Below, piece after piece: positions 53,771-63,060 of a stretch of DNA of 64,000 bases. The stretch comes from Niastella yeongjuensis (lineage in GTDB: Bacteria; Bacteroidota; Bacteroidia; Chitinophagales; Chitinophagaceae): positions 186,001-250,000 of the forward strand of contig NZ_FOCZ01000010.1 in assembly GCF_900110245.1 (NCBI RefSeq), given 5' to 3'. The notes under the pieces are model-generated. The model was not told the origin of the DNA. It was given only the letters and a program-made list of their open reading frames with translations, and ran no database searches. The position numbers and the translations under genes are program-made. The number at the start of each line of letters is the position of its first letter. Position 1 is the first letter of the stretch.

Positions 53771-54445
53771 ATGTACCAAACCTGTCTGTTATGCCTGTTG
53801 CTGTTAGTGACAACTGTTGGTAATTCCCAACATAGAATGCGCAAACCCTGGCCGGGCGACACCAGTAAAATATGCCTCCGGATGAATTTTCTGGGGTTAC
53901 TGGATAACCAGGATGGGAATGGTTCCATAGGCGGGGAGGTTCGATTAAACAAAACCTGGTCTGCCATTATGGATGCCGGTTATATATTTTATTCGGAATA
54001 CTTTAAAAATGCTGATAAGGCGAGCGGCTTTATTTTACGTCCGGGATTCAGGGCTTATCTGAATAAATACAGGAATATGTATGTTGACCTGCAAATGCAC
54101 TATAAAAATGTTCGCTATACCATCAATGACTATATGGATAACGATGCAATGAATAATCCGCCAGCCAATCGGGAATTAAAGGAATTCCAGATACAAAAAC
54201 GGGTTGTTGGCGGGCAAATTTTATTTGGAGGAAAACTGTTTTTATCAAGGAACTATCGATGGTTCTTTGAATTTTACATTGGGTTAGGCTTACGGTATAA
54301 AGAAGAATACCTGTATAACGAACCCGATGGCGAATATGGCCATAGTTGGGGCATATTCCGCGCAGGCACACTTACCCCTAAAAAAAGTACCATGGTAGTG
54401 GCCGCCGTCCCTTATGGGATGCGGCTGGTATTTGCAATACGCTGA
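53771..54445 (+). CDS. Exported beta-barrel-like protein, DUF3575-type, copy 2
   Basis: 224 aa. Signal peptide to about 19 (TTVGNSQH). Aligns with copy 1 throughout: KICLRMNFLGLLDNQDGN, SIGGEVRLNKTWSAIMDAGY, ILRPGFRAY, FQIQKRVVGGQILFGGKL, GLGLRYKEEY and PYGMRLVFAIR. A tandem duplication with substantial divergence. The downstream GGCAG repeat separates it from the convergent ABC transporter. Confidence 0.75.
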   Translation: MYQTCLLCLLLLVTTVGNSQHRMRKPWPGDTSKICLRMNFLGLLDNQDGNGSIGGEVRLNKTWSAIMDAGYIFYSEYFKNADKASGFILRPGFRAYLNKYRNMYVDLQMHYKNVRYTINDYMDNDAMNNPPANRELKEFQIQKRVVGGQILFGGKLFLSRNYRWFFEFYIGLGLRYKEEYLYNEPDGEYGHSWGIFRAGTLTPKKSTMVVAAVPYGMRLVFAIR

Positions 54446-54499
54446 AGGGCAGAAGGCCCTCCTACGCCAGGGCTCCGGCGGGCGAGGCAGAGGGCAGAG
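54446..54499. repeat. GGCAG-family repeat interrupted by a GC-rich segment
   Basis: GGGCAGAAGG and GAGGCAGAGGGCAGAG, the same family as array 2 at 47124, interrupted by about 30 bp of GC-rich sequence (54456-54484) with CCAGGG/CCGGCGGG character. It looks like an insertion into a repeat. Confidence 0.5.
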
Positions 54500-54517
54500 T
54501 GTTCTCTGTTTAGCGTA

Positions 54518-57076
54518 TCAGACTTCTTTACGTAATACTTCCAGTGGCGGTTTGTTTAAAATACTCCGGCTGTTGAACAGGCCAATGATCACTGTTAGCA
54601 GAGAGATGGCTGCAAACAGAGTGGCAACCGGCAACCAGTGTGGCGTAAACGGCGCCTTGAAACTGTATTTCGCCAATGCCCAGCTGGCTGCCATCGATAA
54701 TAATATACCGGTGGCTGCGGCCAGAGCGCCTAAAAAGAAATATTCCAGGGCGGTAATGAACAGTATTTGTTTGCGGCTGGCGCCCAGTGTGCGCAACAAA
54801 ATGCTTTCCTGTATGCGTTGGAACTTGCTGATGAGTACGGAGGCGATCAACACTATTAACCCGGTAATGATACTGAACCCGGCCATAAACCGGATCACGA
54901 AGCCGATCTTGTCGAGCACTTCATCGAGTACCGTGAGTATCAGGTTAAGATCGATGATAGATACGTTCGGATACTTTTTTACCACGGCCTGTTGAAAGCG
55001 TGCAGATACTTCGGGAGATGGCACCCGGGTCACCAGCACATGGAATTGCGGTGCATCTTCCAGCACACCGGTGGGGAATACTACCCGGAAATTGGTTTGC
55101 ACCCGCTGCCAGTCAACCGTACGAAAACTGCCCACTACAGTAGGGATAAGCGTACCCTGTACGTTGAAGATAATATGATCGCCCAGGTTAACATGGATGC
55201 GTTTGGCATACCTGTCCTCCATGGAAATAAAGATCACCTCGTCGGGCGAGGTAACCGGCCCATATAATTTACCCGAGGTCAGTTTTTCAGAACTGGTCAA
55301 GGTATCGCGATAGGTTACGCGAAACTCCCACTCATAGGCTTCTGTACGAAAGCCGGATCCTGAATCTGATTTTACCTGGGCTGAGGTCTGGTGGTTGATC
55401 TCTTCTACCCGCATGGTAACAATGGGCACCTGCTGCATAACGGGCAGCTTATAGTTGTTAGCCAGGGCTGCCACACTATCGCGCTGGCTGTTTTGAATAT
55501 CGAACAACACCATATTGGGCTGGTTGCCGCTGCCCGATAACGTTACCCGGCTAATGAGTATGTCCTGGATAAAATACAGGGTGCCGATGAAGGCGGCGCC
55601 CAGGCCGATGGTGACGATCAAAATAAGGGTTTGGTTATTGGGCCGGTATAAATTCGCAAACCCCTGGCGCCACAGGTAATTCCAGGAGGCAGGGAAAAAG
55701 CGGCGTACCAGCCAGCGAAGAATAAGGGCTACGCCTGCTAACAGCAGGAAGGCTACCAGTATGCTACCCGTGAATAGGATGGCCTGCCGCCAGTCGTGGA
55801 TCTGCCACCAGGTAAACCCGGCCACAAAAAACAGGATGAGGGCGTATACCAGCCATTTAAACGGATCGCGCAGTTTTATGTGCTCAACCGACAAACGCAG
55901 CGTATACAGCGGTGAAATATTACGCACACTTACCAGGGGCAGTATGGCAAATAACAGGGAGATCACCACCCCTGAAATAATACCCTGTGAAATGGCTTTC
56001 CACGAAATAGTAGTAGTTACCTGCACCGGTAAAAAATCTTTGAACACGGCGGGCAGTTCCTGCTGAATGGCTATACCCAGCGCTGCACCCAGTATGGAAC
56101 CTATTAACCCAATGCCAACGATCTGTATCAAATAGATCAGGAATGCCTGTATGGAATTAACACCCAGGCATCGCATGATAGCGATGGAGGCAATTTTTTC
56201 GCGGATGTAAATATGAATGGCGCTGGCCACGCCGATACAGCCTAACAATAAGGCTATAAAACTGATAAGAGTAAGGAACTGGTTGAAATCTTCAAAAGCC
56301 CGGCCGGTATTTCTTTTTCTTTCTTCTACCGTGTCATAGTCGAGCCCTTCTTTATCTAAACGGGGTTCTATATCCGAAATAACGCCTTCTATTTCAGCTG
56401 GGCGGTTGTATTTATAGTAATAAGAGGTAGCAATGCGGCTGCCTTTTTGAATAAGGCCTGTTGAATCGAGGTATTTAAGCGGAATGTAAACAGGTGGCGC
56501 TACCGTGGTGGAAATACCGGTTCGGCCCGGCGCTTTGGTAATAACACCGGCAATGGCAAATGTTACATCGCCAATTTGAATGGAATCGCCCACTTTCGCA
56601 TTGTATTGCAGCATTAAGGTTTTATCAACCAATGCCTGCCGTTCTTTGCGAAAGCCCCTGGCTGCACGCGCGGGGGTGGTTTCAATGGCACCATAATAGG
56701 GATAATCGCCCTCAAGTGCCCGTACCTGTACCAGGCGGGTGCCGTCGTTTTTGGTAAAGTAGATCATGGAGGCGAAGGTGCGTTCAACAGAACGCTGATC
56801 GCCCAGGGAATCGAGCAGGGGGCGGATGCGGGAACTTATCTTTTTATTGCTTTCAATAACCAGGTCGGCGCCTACCAGGGTTTTAGCCTGGGAGTCTATA
56901 TCGCTTCGCACATTATCGCCCAGTGAAAAGATAGCTACGAGCGCCGCAATCCCCAATACAATGGAGGATACAAACAGGAATAAACGGGAGCGGTTACGCC
57001 GGCTGTCGCGCCATGCCATTTTCAGCAACCACCCGAAACGGAGTCGTCTTTTGTATTTGAACCTTTCTATATCCAT
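54518..57076 (-). CDS. FtsX-like ABC exporter permease (YbbP-type)
   Basis: 852 aa. Short cytosolic start, TM1 at about 32-52 (LFLFVSSIVLGIAALVAIF), a large periplasmic region, then three FtsX-domain helices (about 265-375) followed by a second permease unit (helices near 405-455 and 475-500, periplasmic part 510-690, final helices about 735-830). This double-FtsX layout matches E. coli YbbP. It pairs with the ATPase 12 bp upstream. Family members move lipids, lipoproteins or toxins out of the inner membrane; the substrate of this type is not established. Confidence 0.93.
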   Translation of the reverse strand: MDIERFKYKRRLRFGWLLKMAWRDSRRNRSRLFLFVSSIVLGIAALVAIFSLGDNVRSDIDSQAKTLVGADLVIESNKKISSRIRPLLDSLGDQRSVERTFASMIYFTKNDGTRLVQVRALEGDYPYYGAIETTPARAARGFRKERQALVDKTLMLQYNAKVGDSIQIGDVTFAIAGVITKAPGRTGISTTVAPPVYIPLKYLDSTGLIQKGSRIATSYYYKYNRPAEIEGVISDIEPRLDKEGLDYDTVEERKRNTGRAFEDFNQFLTLISFIALLLGCIGVASAIHIYIREKIASIAIMRCLGVNSIQAFLIYLIQIVGIGLIGSILGAALGIAIQQELPAVFKDFLPVQVTTTISWKAISQGIISGVVISLLFAILPLVSVRNISPLYTLRLSVEHIKLRDPFKWLVYALILFFVAGFTWWQIHDWRQAILFTGSILVAFLLLAGVALILRWLVRRFFPASWNYLWRQGFANLYRPNNQTLILIVTIGLGAAFIGTLYFIQDILISRVTLSGSGNQPNMVLFDIQNSQRDSVAALANNYKLPVMQQVPIVTMRVEEINHQTSAQVKSDSGSGFRTEAYEWEFRVTYRDTLTSSEKLTSGKLYGPVTSPDEVIFISMEDRYAKRIHVNLGDHIIFNVQGTLIPTVVGSFRTVDWQRVQTNFRVVFPTGVLEDAPQFHVLVTRVPSPEVSARFQQAVVKKYPNVSIIDLNLILTVLDEVLDKIGFVIRFMAGFSIITGLIVLIASVLISKFQRIQESILLRTLGASRKQILFITALEYFFLGALAAATGILLSMAASWALAKYSFKAPFTPHWLPVATLFAAISLLTVIIGLFNSRSILNKPPLEVLRKEV

Positions 57077-57088
57077 CCGGTTGTTTGT

Positions 57089-57769
57089 TTAATTCAATTC
57101 GTCTGCTACAAGATGTCCGCCTTTGATTCGGATAATACGCTTGGTTTGGGAAGCCAGCTCGAGGTTATGCGTTACAATTATTAAAGTAGTACCAGCTTCC
57201 TGGTTCAGATCGAACAGGAGTTTGATCACTTTGTCACTGGTTTCCACATCGAGGTTGCCGGTTGGTTCATCGGCAAATAATATTTTAGGATTGTTGGCAA
57301 AAGCCCGGGCCAGGGATACCCGTTGTTGTTCGCCGCCCGATAGCTGGGCCGGGTAGTGATGCATGCGGTTATGCAGTCCCACTTTATCCAGCAGGGCCAT
57401 TGACCGGGCCCGCACATTCTTTTCACCCCGCAATTCCAGGGGCACCATCACATTTTCAAGTGCTGTAAGGGTAGGCAGTAATTGAAAGTTCTGGAATATA
57501 AACCCAACATAACGATTGCGCACCTGTGCCCGTTCATCTTCACTCAGTTGATCGAGTTTGATGTTATTCAGTTCTACCGAACCCTTGCTGGAACGGTCGA
57601 GACCGGCACATAAACCGAGGAGTGTTGTTTTACCACTGCCCGACGGACCCACAATAGATACCGTGGAACCGGCTTCTACCGAAAAATTCACATCATTGAG
57701 TACCGTCAGCAGTTGGCCGGCGCCCTGGTACGTTTTACTTACGTTCTTTACGTTGAGGATGGTTTCCAT
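57089..57769 (-). CDS. LolD/YbbA-type ABC transporter ATPase
   Basis: 226 aa. Walker [10 protein letters not shown] (41-49), Q loop at FQNFQLLP, signature [14 protein letters not shown] (143-156), Walker [13 protein letters not shown] (163-174) and switch His201 (VTHNLE). The MacB/LolD subgroup is marked by the short tail. First gene of a two-gene operon with the permease; divergent from the GDSL hydrolase, as in the E. coli ybbA-ybbP/tesA region. Confidence 0.96.
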   Translation of the reverse strand: METILNVKNVSKTYQGAGQLLTVLNDVNFSVEAGSTVSIVGPSGSGKTTLLGLCAGLDRSSKGSVELNNIKLDQLSEDERAQVRNRYVGFIFQNFQLLPTLTALENVMVPLELRGEKNVRARSMALLDKVGLHNRMHHYPAQLSGGEQQRVSLARAFANNPKILFADEPTGNLDVETSDKVIKLLFDLNQEAGTTLIIVTHNLELASQTKRIIRIKGGHLVADELN

Positions 57770-57906
57770 GGTGAATGTTGAAATTGCAAAATGTTGCCAA
57801 TAATAAGTTACGCCTTTAAACTTTTTATTACAATTATTAGGTGAGAATGTTGCTTAAATTAATGTTATTTTGGGTATAAACTTACAGGCGGAAAAAAGTG
57901 ACAAAT

Positions 57907-57915
57907 AAAAGGAGG
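57907..57915 (+). promoter_or_regulatory. Strong Shine-Dalgarno deciding the tesA-like start
   Basis: AAAAGGAGG, 6 nt before ATG 57922. It selects 57922 over the upstream GTG at 57898. Only this gene and the 15-codon ORF at 44244 have so strong a site here. Confidence 0.75.
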
Positions 57916-57921
57916 AATCAT

Positions 57922-58608
57922 ATGAATAGAAATTATTTATTTGTTGGGGTGCTGGCGTTGGCATTATTAAGCCGTTGCGGCAATAATAATGAGGAAAAAG
58001 CAAATGATACCAACAAACAAAAAAGGGAACAATTGCCTGGGAATGCCAAAAAAGAAAAGGCCAAAACGATTGTATTTTTCGGAAACAGTTTAACTGCCGG
58101 GTATGGCGTAGATCCTTCAGAAGCTTTTCCCGCCCTGGTGCAGGATAAAATAGATTCACTGGAATTGCCCTATAAAGTGGTTAATGCCGGATTAAGTGGT
58201 GAAACAACGGCTGGTGGTAAAAGCAGAATTGACTGGATCCTGCGACAACCGCTTGACGTTTTTGTGCTGGAACTGGGCGGCAACGACGGGCTGCGCGGTA
58301 TTCCCATTGCAGAAACATCCAAAAATCTGCAGGCCATTATTGACCGGGTGCGGGAGAAATATCCTAATGTTAAAATAATATTGGCTGGTATGCAGGTGCC
58401 GCCCAATATGGGACGTAATTATGCAACCGCCTTTAGGGTGGTATTTCAACAACTGGCCGCCAATAATCATGTGGACCTTATACCCTTTCTGCTCGAAAAT
58501 GTGGGCGGTATCAGTCATTTAAACCAGTCTGATGGCATTCACCCTAACCCCGAAGGGCACAAGATAGTTGCCGAAAATGTATGGAAGGTTTTGCAGGGTA
58601 TGTTGTAA
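57922..58608 (+). CDS. tesA: TesA-like SGNH/GDSL lysophospholipase/arylesterase
   Basis: 228 aa from ATG 57922. The N-terminus is a membrane-export signal ending LALLSRCGN; Cys19 may be lipidated, although Arg at -1 departs from the lipobox. After a Lys-rich linker the SGNH blocks are complete: FFGNSLTAGYG (Ser56), VNAGLSGETT (Gly93), LGGNDGLRG (Asn121) and SDGIHPNPEGH (Asp204/His207). TesA-type enzymes hydrolyse lysophospholipids and acyl esters in the periplasm. Divergent from the YbbA/YbbP-type exporter, as in E. coli. Confidence 0.92.
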   Translation: MNRNYLFVGVLALALLSRCGNNNEEKANDTNKQKREQLPGNAKKEKAKTIVFFGNSLTAGYGVDPSEAFPALVQDKIDSLELPYKVVNAGLSGETTAGGKSRIDWILRQPLDVFVLELGGNDGLRGIPIAETSKNLQAIIDRVREKYPNVKIILAGMQVPPNMGRNYATAFRVVFQQLAANNHVDLIPFLLENVGGISHLNQSDGIHPNPEGHKIVAENVWKVLQGML

Positions 58609-58660
58609 ACTTTTTGTCATGTATCTTGCACTGCATTTTGAATGCTAAAAACAAAATACA

Positions 58661-59995
58661 GTGACAACAACCCTGGCAAAATTACCGGTATCAGTACATC
58701 CCCGAGTAGTAATTGTAGGCGGCGGATTTGCAGGAACTGAACTGGCAAAAAAATTGTCGAAAGCCTCATTGCAGGTAGTATTGATCGACAAAAACAATTA
58801 TTATACTTTTCAGCCTTTGTTGTACCAGGTGGCCACCGCCGGGTTGAATGCTCCTTCCATAGTATATCCTTACCGAAAAATTCTTGAAAAGGGAAACGAT
58901 ACGTTCTTCCGGCTGGCAGAAGTAGAAGCTGTTGACCCGGTTAACCGCATTATTGAAACGAGTATAGGGCTGGTACAATATGATTACCTGGTAATTGCCA
59001 CCGGCGCCACTACCAACTATTATGGCAATGAACAAATAGAACAGCATGCCATTGCCATGAAGAGTGTGGAAGATGCGCTGATGTTGCGCAATACCATTAT
59101 CTGCAATTTTGAAAAGGCCTTACAGGTAGGCGATGAGGAACAGCTGAATAGTTTGATGGACTTTGTAATTGTAGGCGGCGGCCCTACCGGGGTTGAAATT
59201 GCCGGAGCATTAAGCGAACTCCGTAAACATGTATTCCCGAAAGATTACAAGGAACTGGATTTTATAAAAATGGATATCCACCTGATCCAAAGTGGGGATC
59301 ATTTGTTAAAGGGTATGTCGCATGCAGCTTCTACCGAGGCGTTGCAGTTTCTTCAGGAGGCGGGTGTACAGGTATGGCTGAACCGCCGCGTTAAGTCATT
59401 CGATGGGTATACGGTGTTGTTAGATAATGGTGAAAAGCTGATCACCCGTACGCTCATTTGGGCGGCTGGTGTTACCGGAGCACCCATTAAAGGTTTGGAT
59501 CCTGCCTGTATTACCAGTGGCAACCGACTGAAGGTAGATGTATATAACAGGGTAGCAGGATACGAGAACATCTTTGCTCTTGGCGATATTGCTGAAATGA
59601 TCACTGCTGAAAACCCGGATGGTTATCCGATGCTGGCCCAGCCTGCCTTGCAACAGGGCCGGTTGCTGGGTGCGAATTTACCCAAACTGATAGCAGGCAA
59701 ACCACTAAAACCCTTTGTATATACCGATAAGGGCTCTTTGGCAACCATAGGCCGTAATAAAGCCGTGGCCGATGTGAAAATCTTTAATAAAGAAATTCGT
59801 ACCCAGGGCTATTTTGCCTGGCTCATCTGGCTGTTTGTGCATTTGTTTTCAATTATCGGTTTCAAGAACCGCCTGCTGGTATTTATTAACTGGATCTGGA
59901 ATTACCTGAGTTACGATGCCGTGATGCGGGTGATCATAGGTACCAAAAAAGAAAATGTACCGGTTGAAAAGGTAACCGATAAGGTGCTGGTGTGA
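58661..59995 (+). CDS. ndh: Type II NADH:quinone oxidoreductase
   Basis: 444 aa from GTG 58661. Two dinucleotide folds: FAD site VVIVGGGFAGTELAKKL (about 17-33) and NAD(P)H site FVIVGGGPTGVEIAGALSE (about 167-185). The NYYTFQPLLYQVATAGL segment and the FAD ribityl-binding FALGDIAEM (about 306-314) are hallmarks of Ndh-2. The C-terminal ~60 residues include a hydrophobic pair of helices (YFAWLIWLFVHLFSIIGF) for membrane attachment. It passes electrons from NADH to menaquinone without proton pumping. 52 bp after the tesA-like gene. Confidence 0.95.
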   Translation: MTTTLAKLPVSVHPRVVIVGGGFAGTELAKKLSKASLQVVLIDKNNYYTFQPLLYQVATAGLNAPSIVYPYRKILEKGNDTFFRLAEVEAVDPVNRIIETSIGLVQYDYLVIATGATTNYYGNEQIEQHAIAMKSVEDALMLRNTIICNFEKALQVGDEEQLNSLMDFVIVGGGPTGVEIAGALSELRKHVFPKDYKELDFIKMDIHLIQSGDHLLKGMSHAASTEALQFLQEAGVQVWLNRRVKSFDGYTVLLDNGEKLITRTLIWAAGVTGAPIKGLDPACITSGNRLKVDVYNRVAGYENIFALGDIAEMITAENPDGYPMLAQPALQQGRLLGANLPKLIAGKPLKPFVYTDKGSLATIGRNKAVADVKIFNKEIRTQGYFAWLIWLFVHLFSIIGFKNRLLVFINWIWNYLSYDAVMRVIIGTKKENVPVEKVTDKVLV

Positions 59996-60077
59996 AAAAT
60001 ACCAATGAAGAATGAGGATATTCTCAGGGATGGAATTTTACAGGCGTCTGGGGTTTCATACTTTAGCGGGGCGTTTT

Positions 60078-60284
60078 TTTGGGCCGGAAGGTTTTGCCAA
60101 TGGCAATGATGTTGCAATAACCGTAGACGGTACGGGCGCGCCATATGTGGCTTATGGCAATCCTTCAAATGGCAACAACATTGCTGTAAAAACATATGAT
60201 GGCAGCAGTTGGGTTGATGTAGGAACGCCAGCTGCATTGACCGGGACCACCATCACCAGTTGTTTAAAGTCTACAATCTCGTAA
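60078..60284 (+). pseudogene. Remnant of a secreted beta-propeller-like repeat protein
   Basis: The frame contains one complete repeat typical of long secreted proteins in this phylum: GFANGNDVAITVDGTGAPYV, then AYGNPSNGNNIAVKTYDGSS and WVDVGTPA. Full-length proteins carry many such units plus a signal peptide; here there is a single unit, no signal and an abrupt end in TSCLKSTIS. The ORF from 60012 has an unrelated N-terminus. I read it as a leftover of a deleted or transposed gene. Confidence 0.55.
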
Positions 60285-60328
60285 AAAGCAGGCTGGTTAA
60301 TTTGCAATTCAACCAGCCTGCTTTTTTT
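60283..60328. terminator. Bidirectional terminator
   Basis: A perfect 16-bp stem (60283-60298 with 60311-60326) with A- and T-runs on both sides, between the plus-strand remnant and the minus-strand Tat-type gene. Confidence 0.93.
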
Positions 60329-60800
60329 ATGCCTCCGACAGGCATATGAGCGCATGCTTTTTACGGGTTAAAATGGTTTTACTGTCAGTGAATTGCCGCG
60401 TTTGCAAACACCAGACTTCCGGGATTATTTTATGTTGCGCTTTGGCTGCCGCCCAGTTCAGTTGGAAACTTTGCTGTCCGGTATTGATCTCCAATGACGA
60501 TGGTTGAATGTTTGACAGCATAGAAGCATGCATAATAATTTTAGGAACCTGTAATAAAGTATTATCTCTGGTAGTAACGAGAAAACCTTCCCGTGAATAT
60601 TCCAGCTGACTGATTTGACTTGCTTTTAATATTTGTCCCTGCACAGGCAGGTTGAATGCACCGGTTGCCGGTTGTATGACCAGCAGGTTTGTTTTGATGG
60701 TTTTTTGGGTTGCCAACAATTGCGCTGGTGCTGCCAGCAGCGCAGGGATCAATAAACCGGTGTTATATAAAAAGTCGCGGCGACGCATAGTAGTTGTCAT
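60327..60800 (-). CDS. Tat-type exported hypothetical protein
   Basis: 157 aa. The N-terminus MTTTMRRRDFLYNTGLLI fits a twin-arginine signal (RRRDFL) with cleavage near 30 (APAQLLA). The mature part is beta-rich with repeated I/L-Q motifs; no family recognised. Its ATG overlaps the stop of the T9SS type A gene as ATGA, so the two are co-translated and possibly work together. The stop codon lies within the bidirectional terminator stem. Confidence 0.65.
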   Translation of the reverse strand: MTTTMRRRDFLYNTGLLIPALLAAPAQLLATQKTIKTNLLVIQPATGAFNLPVQGQILKASQISQLEYSREGFLVTTRDNTLLQVPKIIMHASMLSNIQPSSLEINTGQQSFQLNWAAAKAQHKIIPEVWCLQTRQFTDSKTILTRKKHALICLSEA

Positions 60801-63022
60801 TTTACTAATTTGTAAGTATAGGTTTGTCCATTGTATTGAACACTGAGCAGGTACATGCCTTGCATAAGATTACCCAATCCCGAAAGCGAAACGGTACTGA
60901 AGCCTTTTGCTGCGTTTATATATTCACTTTTTAGTTTTTTCCCCTTTACATCGTTGAGTGTAAGCGTCAGTTGTGCTGCTGCCTGCAACTGCAGGTTTAC
61001 ATTTACCTGGCTGGTAAACGGATTGGGCGTTACACTAACAACAGGAGAACCAGCAGTATTTGCCGAAATGATAACAACAGCACTATATTCAGCCTCCCCG
61101 CTTGTACTTACTATTTTAAGCCGGTAGTATAGTTTTGAATGTAGGTTTGCGGCCCCGGCATCAATCCAATTATAAGTTTGTGTGGTAGTTCCGTTATTGC
61201 CGGCAACCCGGCCTATCGCTGCAAAGGTTTTACCATCGAAGCTTCTCTCGATGTCAAAATAGTCGTTGTTGGTTTCGCTGGTTGTTTTCCATTGCAGGTG
61301 CATATCGTCGTTAATTAACCGGCCGTTGAAGGTGAGCAGGTTTACCGGCAGGGCAATCGAGGAGGTTTGAACAATAAAACCACCAAAGCCGGTAGCATTG
61401 AAGGAAATTAGCCAACGGCTGTCTGTTGCAGACCAGGTAACATTTTGGGGTATAATAACCGTGACATTCCCCGGATAGGAACCGGGTAGTCCGCTGTTAT
61501 CGTTGCTATTGCCTGTATATCTTCCTATCCGCAAATTGCTTTTCCCGGCAGCATCGTTGGGTCCTGTGGGCAATTTAAACGTACTGGCGGGAGCTGCATT
61601 GAAGGCATCAAATTCGGCCTGGGTAAAATACAGGATAATGGTGCCTGTTGCGGTAGCTGCATTGGCTACAGGCAGGATCTGGTAATGCCTGGCTACAAAT
61701 GGCTGGCCGCCATAAGTGGGCACTGAATTTTCAATCCATACCTGACTGGTAACATTGCCTGTGACAGGACTGGCGCCTGCGGGCTCAACCCTTGCAATAA
61801 GCTCGCAGGAGGTATTCACATAAAAAAAGTTATTGTCGTCAGCCGCCTGGGTATAAGTAGTGGAAGTGCCCGGCATTATAATGGGGCTAAGTGAAAGTAG
61901 CGCAGCCTCACTGGCTGCAGTAGAACCGCAATTATTACCAGTAGCGATCACGCGGAAATACTGACCTCCCAACGTTTCATTATTTTTAATGTTCAGGGTG
62001 TTGGTAGTGGTTCCACTATAAACACCGGTGTTGGTAAGATCTACCGGCGTAGTAAAGTCAGCGTCTGCGCTTTGCTGCCATTGGTAGCTGGCGGTGTAAT
62101 CAGCCGTTGCGCTGAACGAGGCAGTGATGCCCTGGCACTTGGTAACATCAATGGGATTCACGGTAATAACAGCGCCTGGGGTAAGGTTATAGGTATGGTT
62201 GTCTACAGTGTTATCAGGGTTAAAAGCCACATCCTGTAAATTCCAGTTTAAAATATCATTAATAGTTTGAGATATCTGGTTTTGACATCCTGTGCTGGTA
62301 GGGATAAAAAATAATTTACCATTATCTATTTCATTTGAAAGTGACGGGTATAGGGCCAGCAGCATAGCATTTCCGTTGCTTAAGCCAGGAGGGAGACTGC
62401 TTTGGTGCCCACCGGCCGGATGGTTGTCCCACCCAGCGACTGTTGTTCCCGTTTCTATATTGGCATTTATGGCTGTAATAAAACGCCGGGCAGCGTTATC
62501 ATAAGTACTGGCCGGTCCGCGAACAGGGCCGGTTTGATAGGCAAGTACCTGGTCGCCGCCGGTGCTCAGTTCCATGTAATTACTGCCACTTTCGGTAGTT
62601 ACAATACCTGCAGCCGTAGTGCCTTTTTCATCACTATAAGCGCCCCAACTGGTAACAGGGTCAATGTACTTGCTGATAAAATAGATCTGGGTGCCGAAGG
62701 GGATGCCGCCTGCTGGTACTGTCCATTTTATAAAGCCTTCAGAAAGCCCGGTAATAAAATTTCCCGTACTGGCATTCCAGCCATTATCGGTAAAATAAAT
62801 AACGGTGTTGGCTGCCAGTCCGGCCTGGTTCATGACCACAATCGAAAACCGGTCAGTGAAAGCGGTGGTGCCGCCATTATCTGTATTGGAGAGATCTTTA
62901 TCGCTTTGGTAACTGATGAAGGAAAGGCTGCCGGCTGCCAAATTGTTTTGCGCCTGACTGTTATGGGCTAGTAGCAAGAAAGCAAAATAGCAGGAGGGAA
63001 TTATCCTGGAGATCATTTTCAT
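60797..63022 (-). CDS. Secreted protein with T9SS type A sorting domain
   Basis: 741 aa from ATG 63022 (MKMISRIIPSCYFAFLLLAHN, signal peptide ending QAQ); the frame extends to 63097 without a better start. The N-terminal ~230 residues resemble surface proteins with VIYFTDNGWNASTGNF and TGGDQVLAYQTG. An Ig-like segment follows (YQWQQSADADFTTPVDLT). The end VTPNPFTSQVNVNLQL ... GMYLLSVQYNGQ is the type A por-secretion tail. Probably surface-attached; role unknown. Preceded by tail-collar genes on the same strand. Confidence 0.88.
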   Translation of the reverse strand: MKMISRIIPSCYFAFLLLAHNSQAQNNLAAGSLSFISYQSDKDLSNTDNGGTTAFTDRFSIVVMNQAGLAANTVIYFTDNGWNASTGNFITGLSEGFIKWTVPAGGIPFGTQIYFISKYIDPVTSWGAYSDEKGTTAAGIVTTESGSNYMELSTGGDQVLAYQTGPVRGPASTYDNAARRFITAINANIETGTTVAGWDNHPAGGHQSSLPPGLSNGNAMLLALYPSLSNEIDNGKLFFIPTSTGCQNQISQTINDILNWNLQDVAFNPDNTVDNHTYNLTPGAVITVNPIDVTKCQGITASFSATADYTASYQWQQSADADFTTPVDLTNTGVYSGTTTNTLNIKNNETLGGQYFRVIATGNNCGSTAASEAALLSLSPIIMPGTSTTYTQAADDNNFFYVNTSCELIARVEPAGASPVTGNVTSQVWIENSVPTYGGQPFVARHYQILPVANAATATGTIILYFTQAEFDAFNAAPASTFKLPTGPNDAAGKSNLRIGRYTGNSNDNSGLPGSYPGNVTVIIPQNVTWSATDSRWLISFNATGFGGFIVQTSSIALPVNLLTFNGRLINDDMHLQWKTTSETNNDYFDIERSFDGKTFAAIGRVAGNNGTTTQTYNWIDAGAANLHSKLYYRLKIVSTSGEAEYSAVVIISANTAGSPVVSVTPNPFTSQVNVNLQLQAAAQLTLTLNDVKGKKLKSEYINAAKGFSTVSLSGLGNLMQGMYLLSVQYNGQTYTYKLVK

Positions 63023-63060
63023 GTATGAAGGTTTGGGGCGTAGAAATGAAACAAAAGATG

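Noticed and set aside
62402-62971. 189-codon plus-strand ORF
   Set aside because: Antisense shadow of the T9SS type A protein gene.
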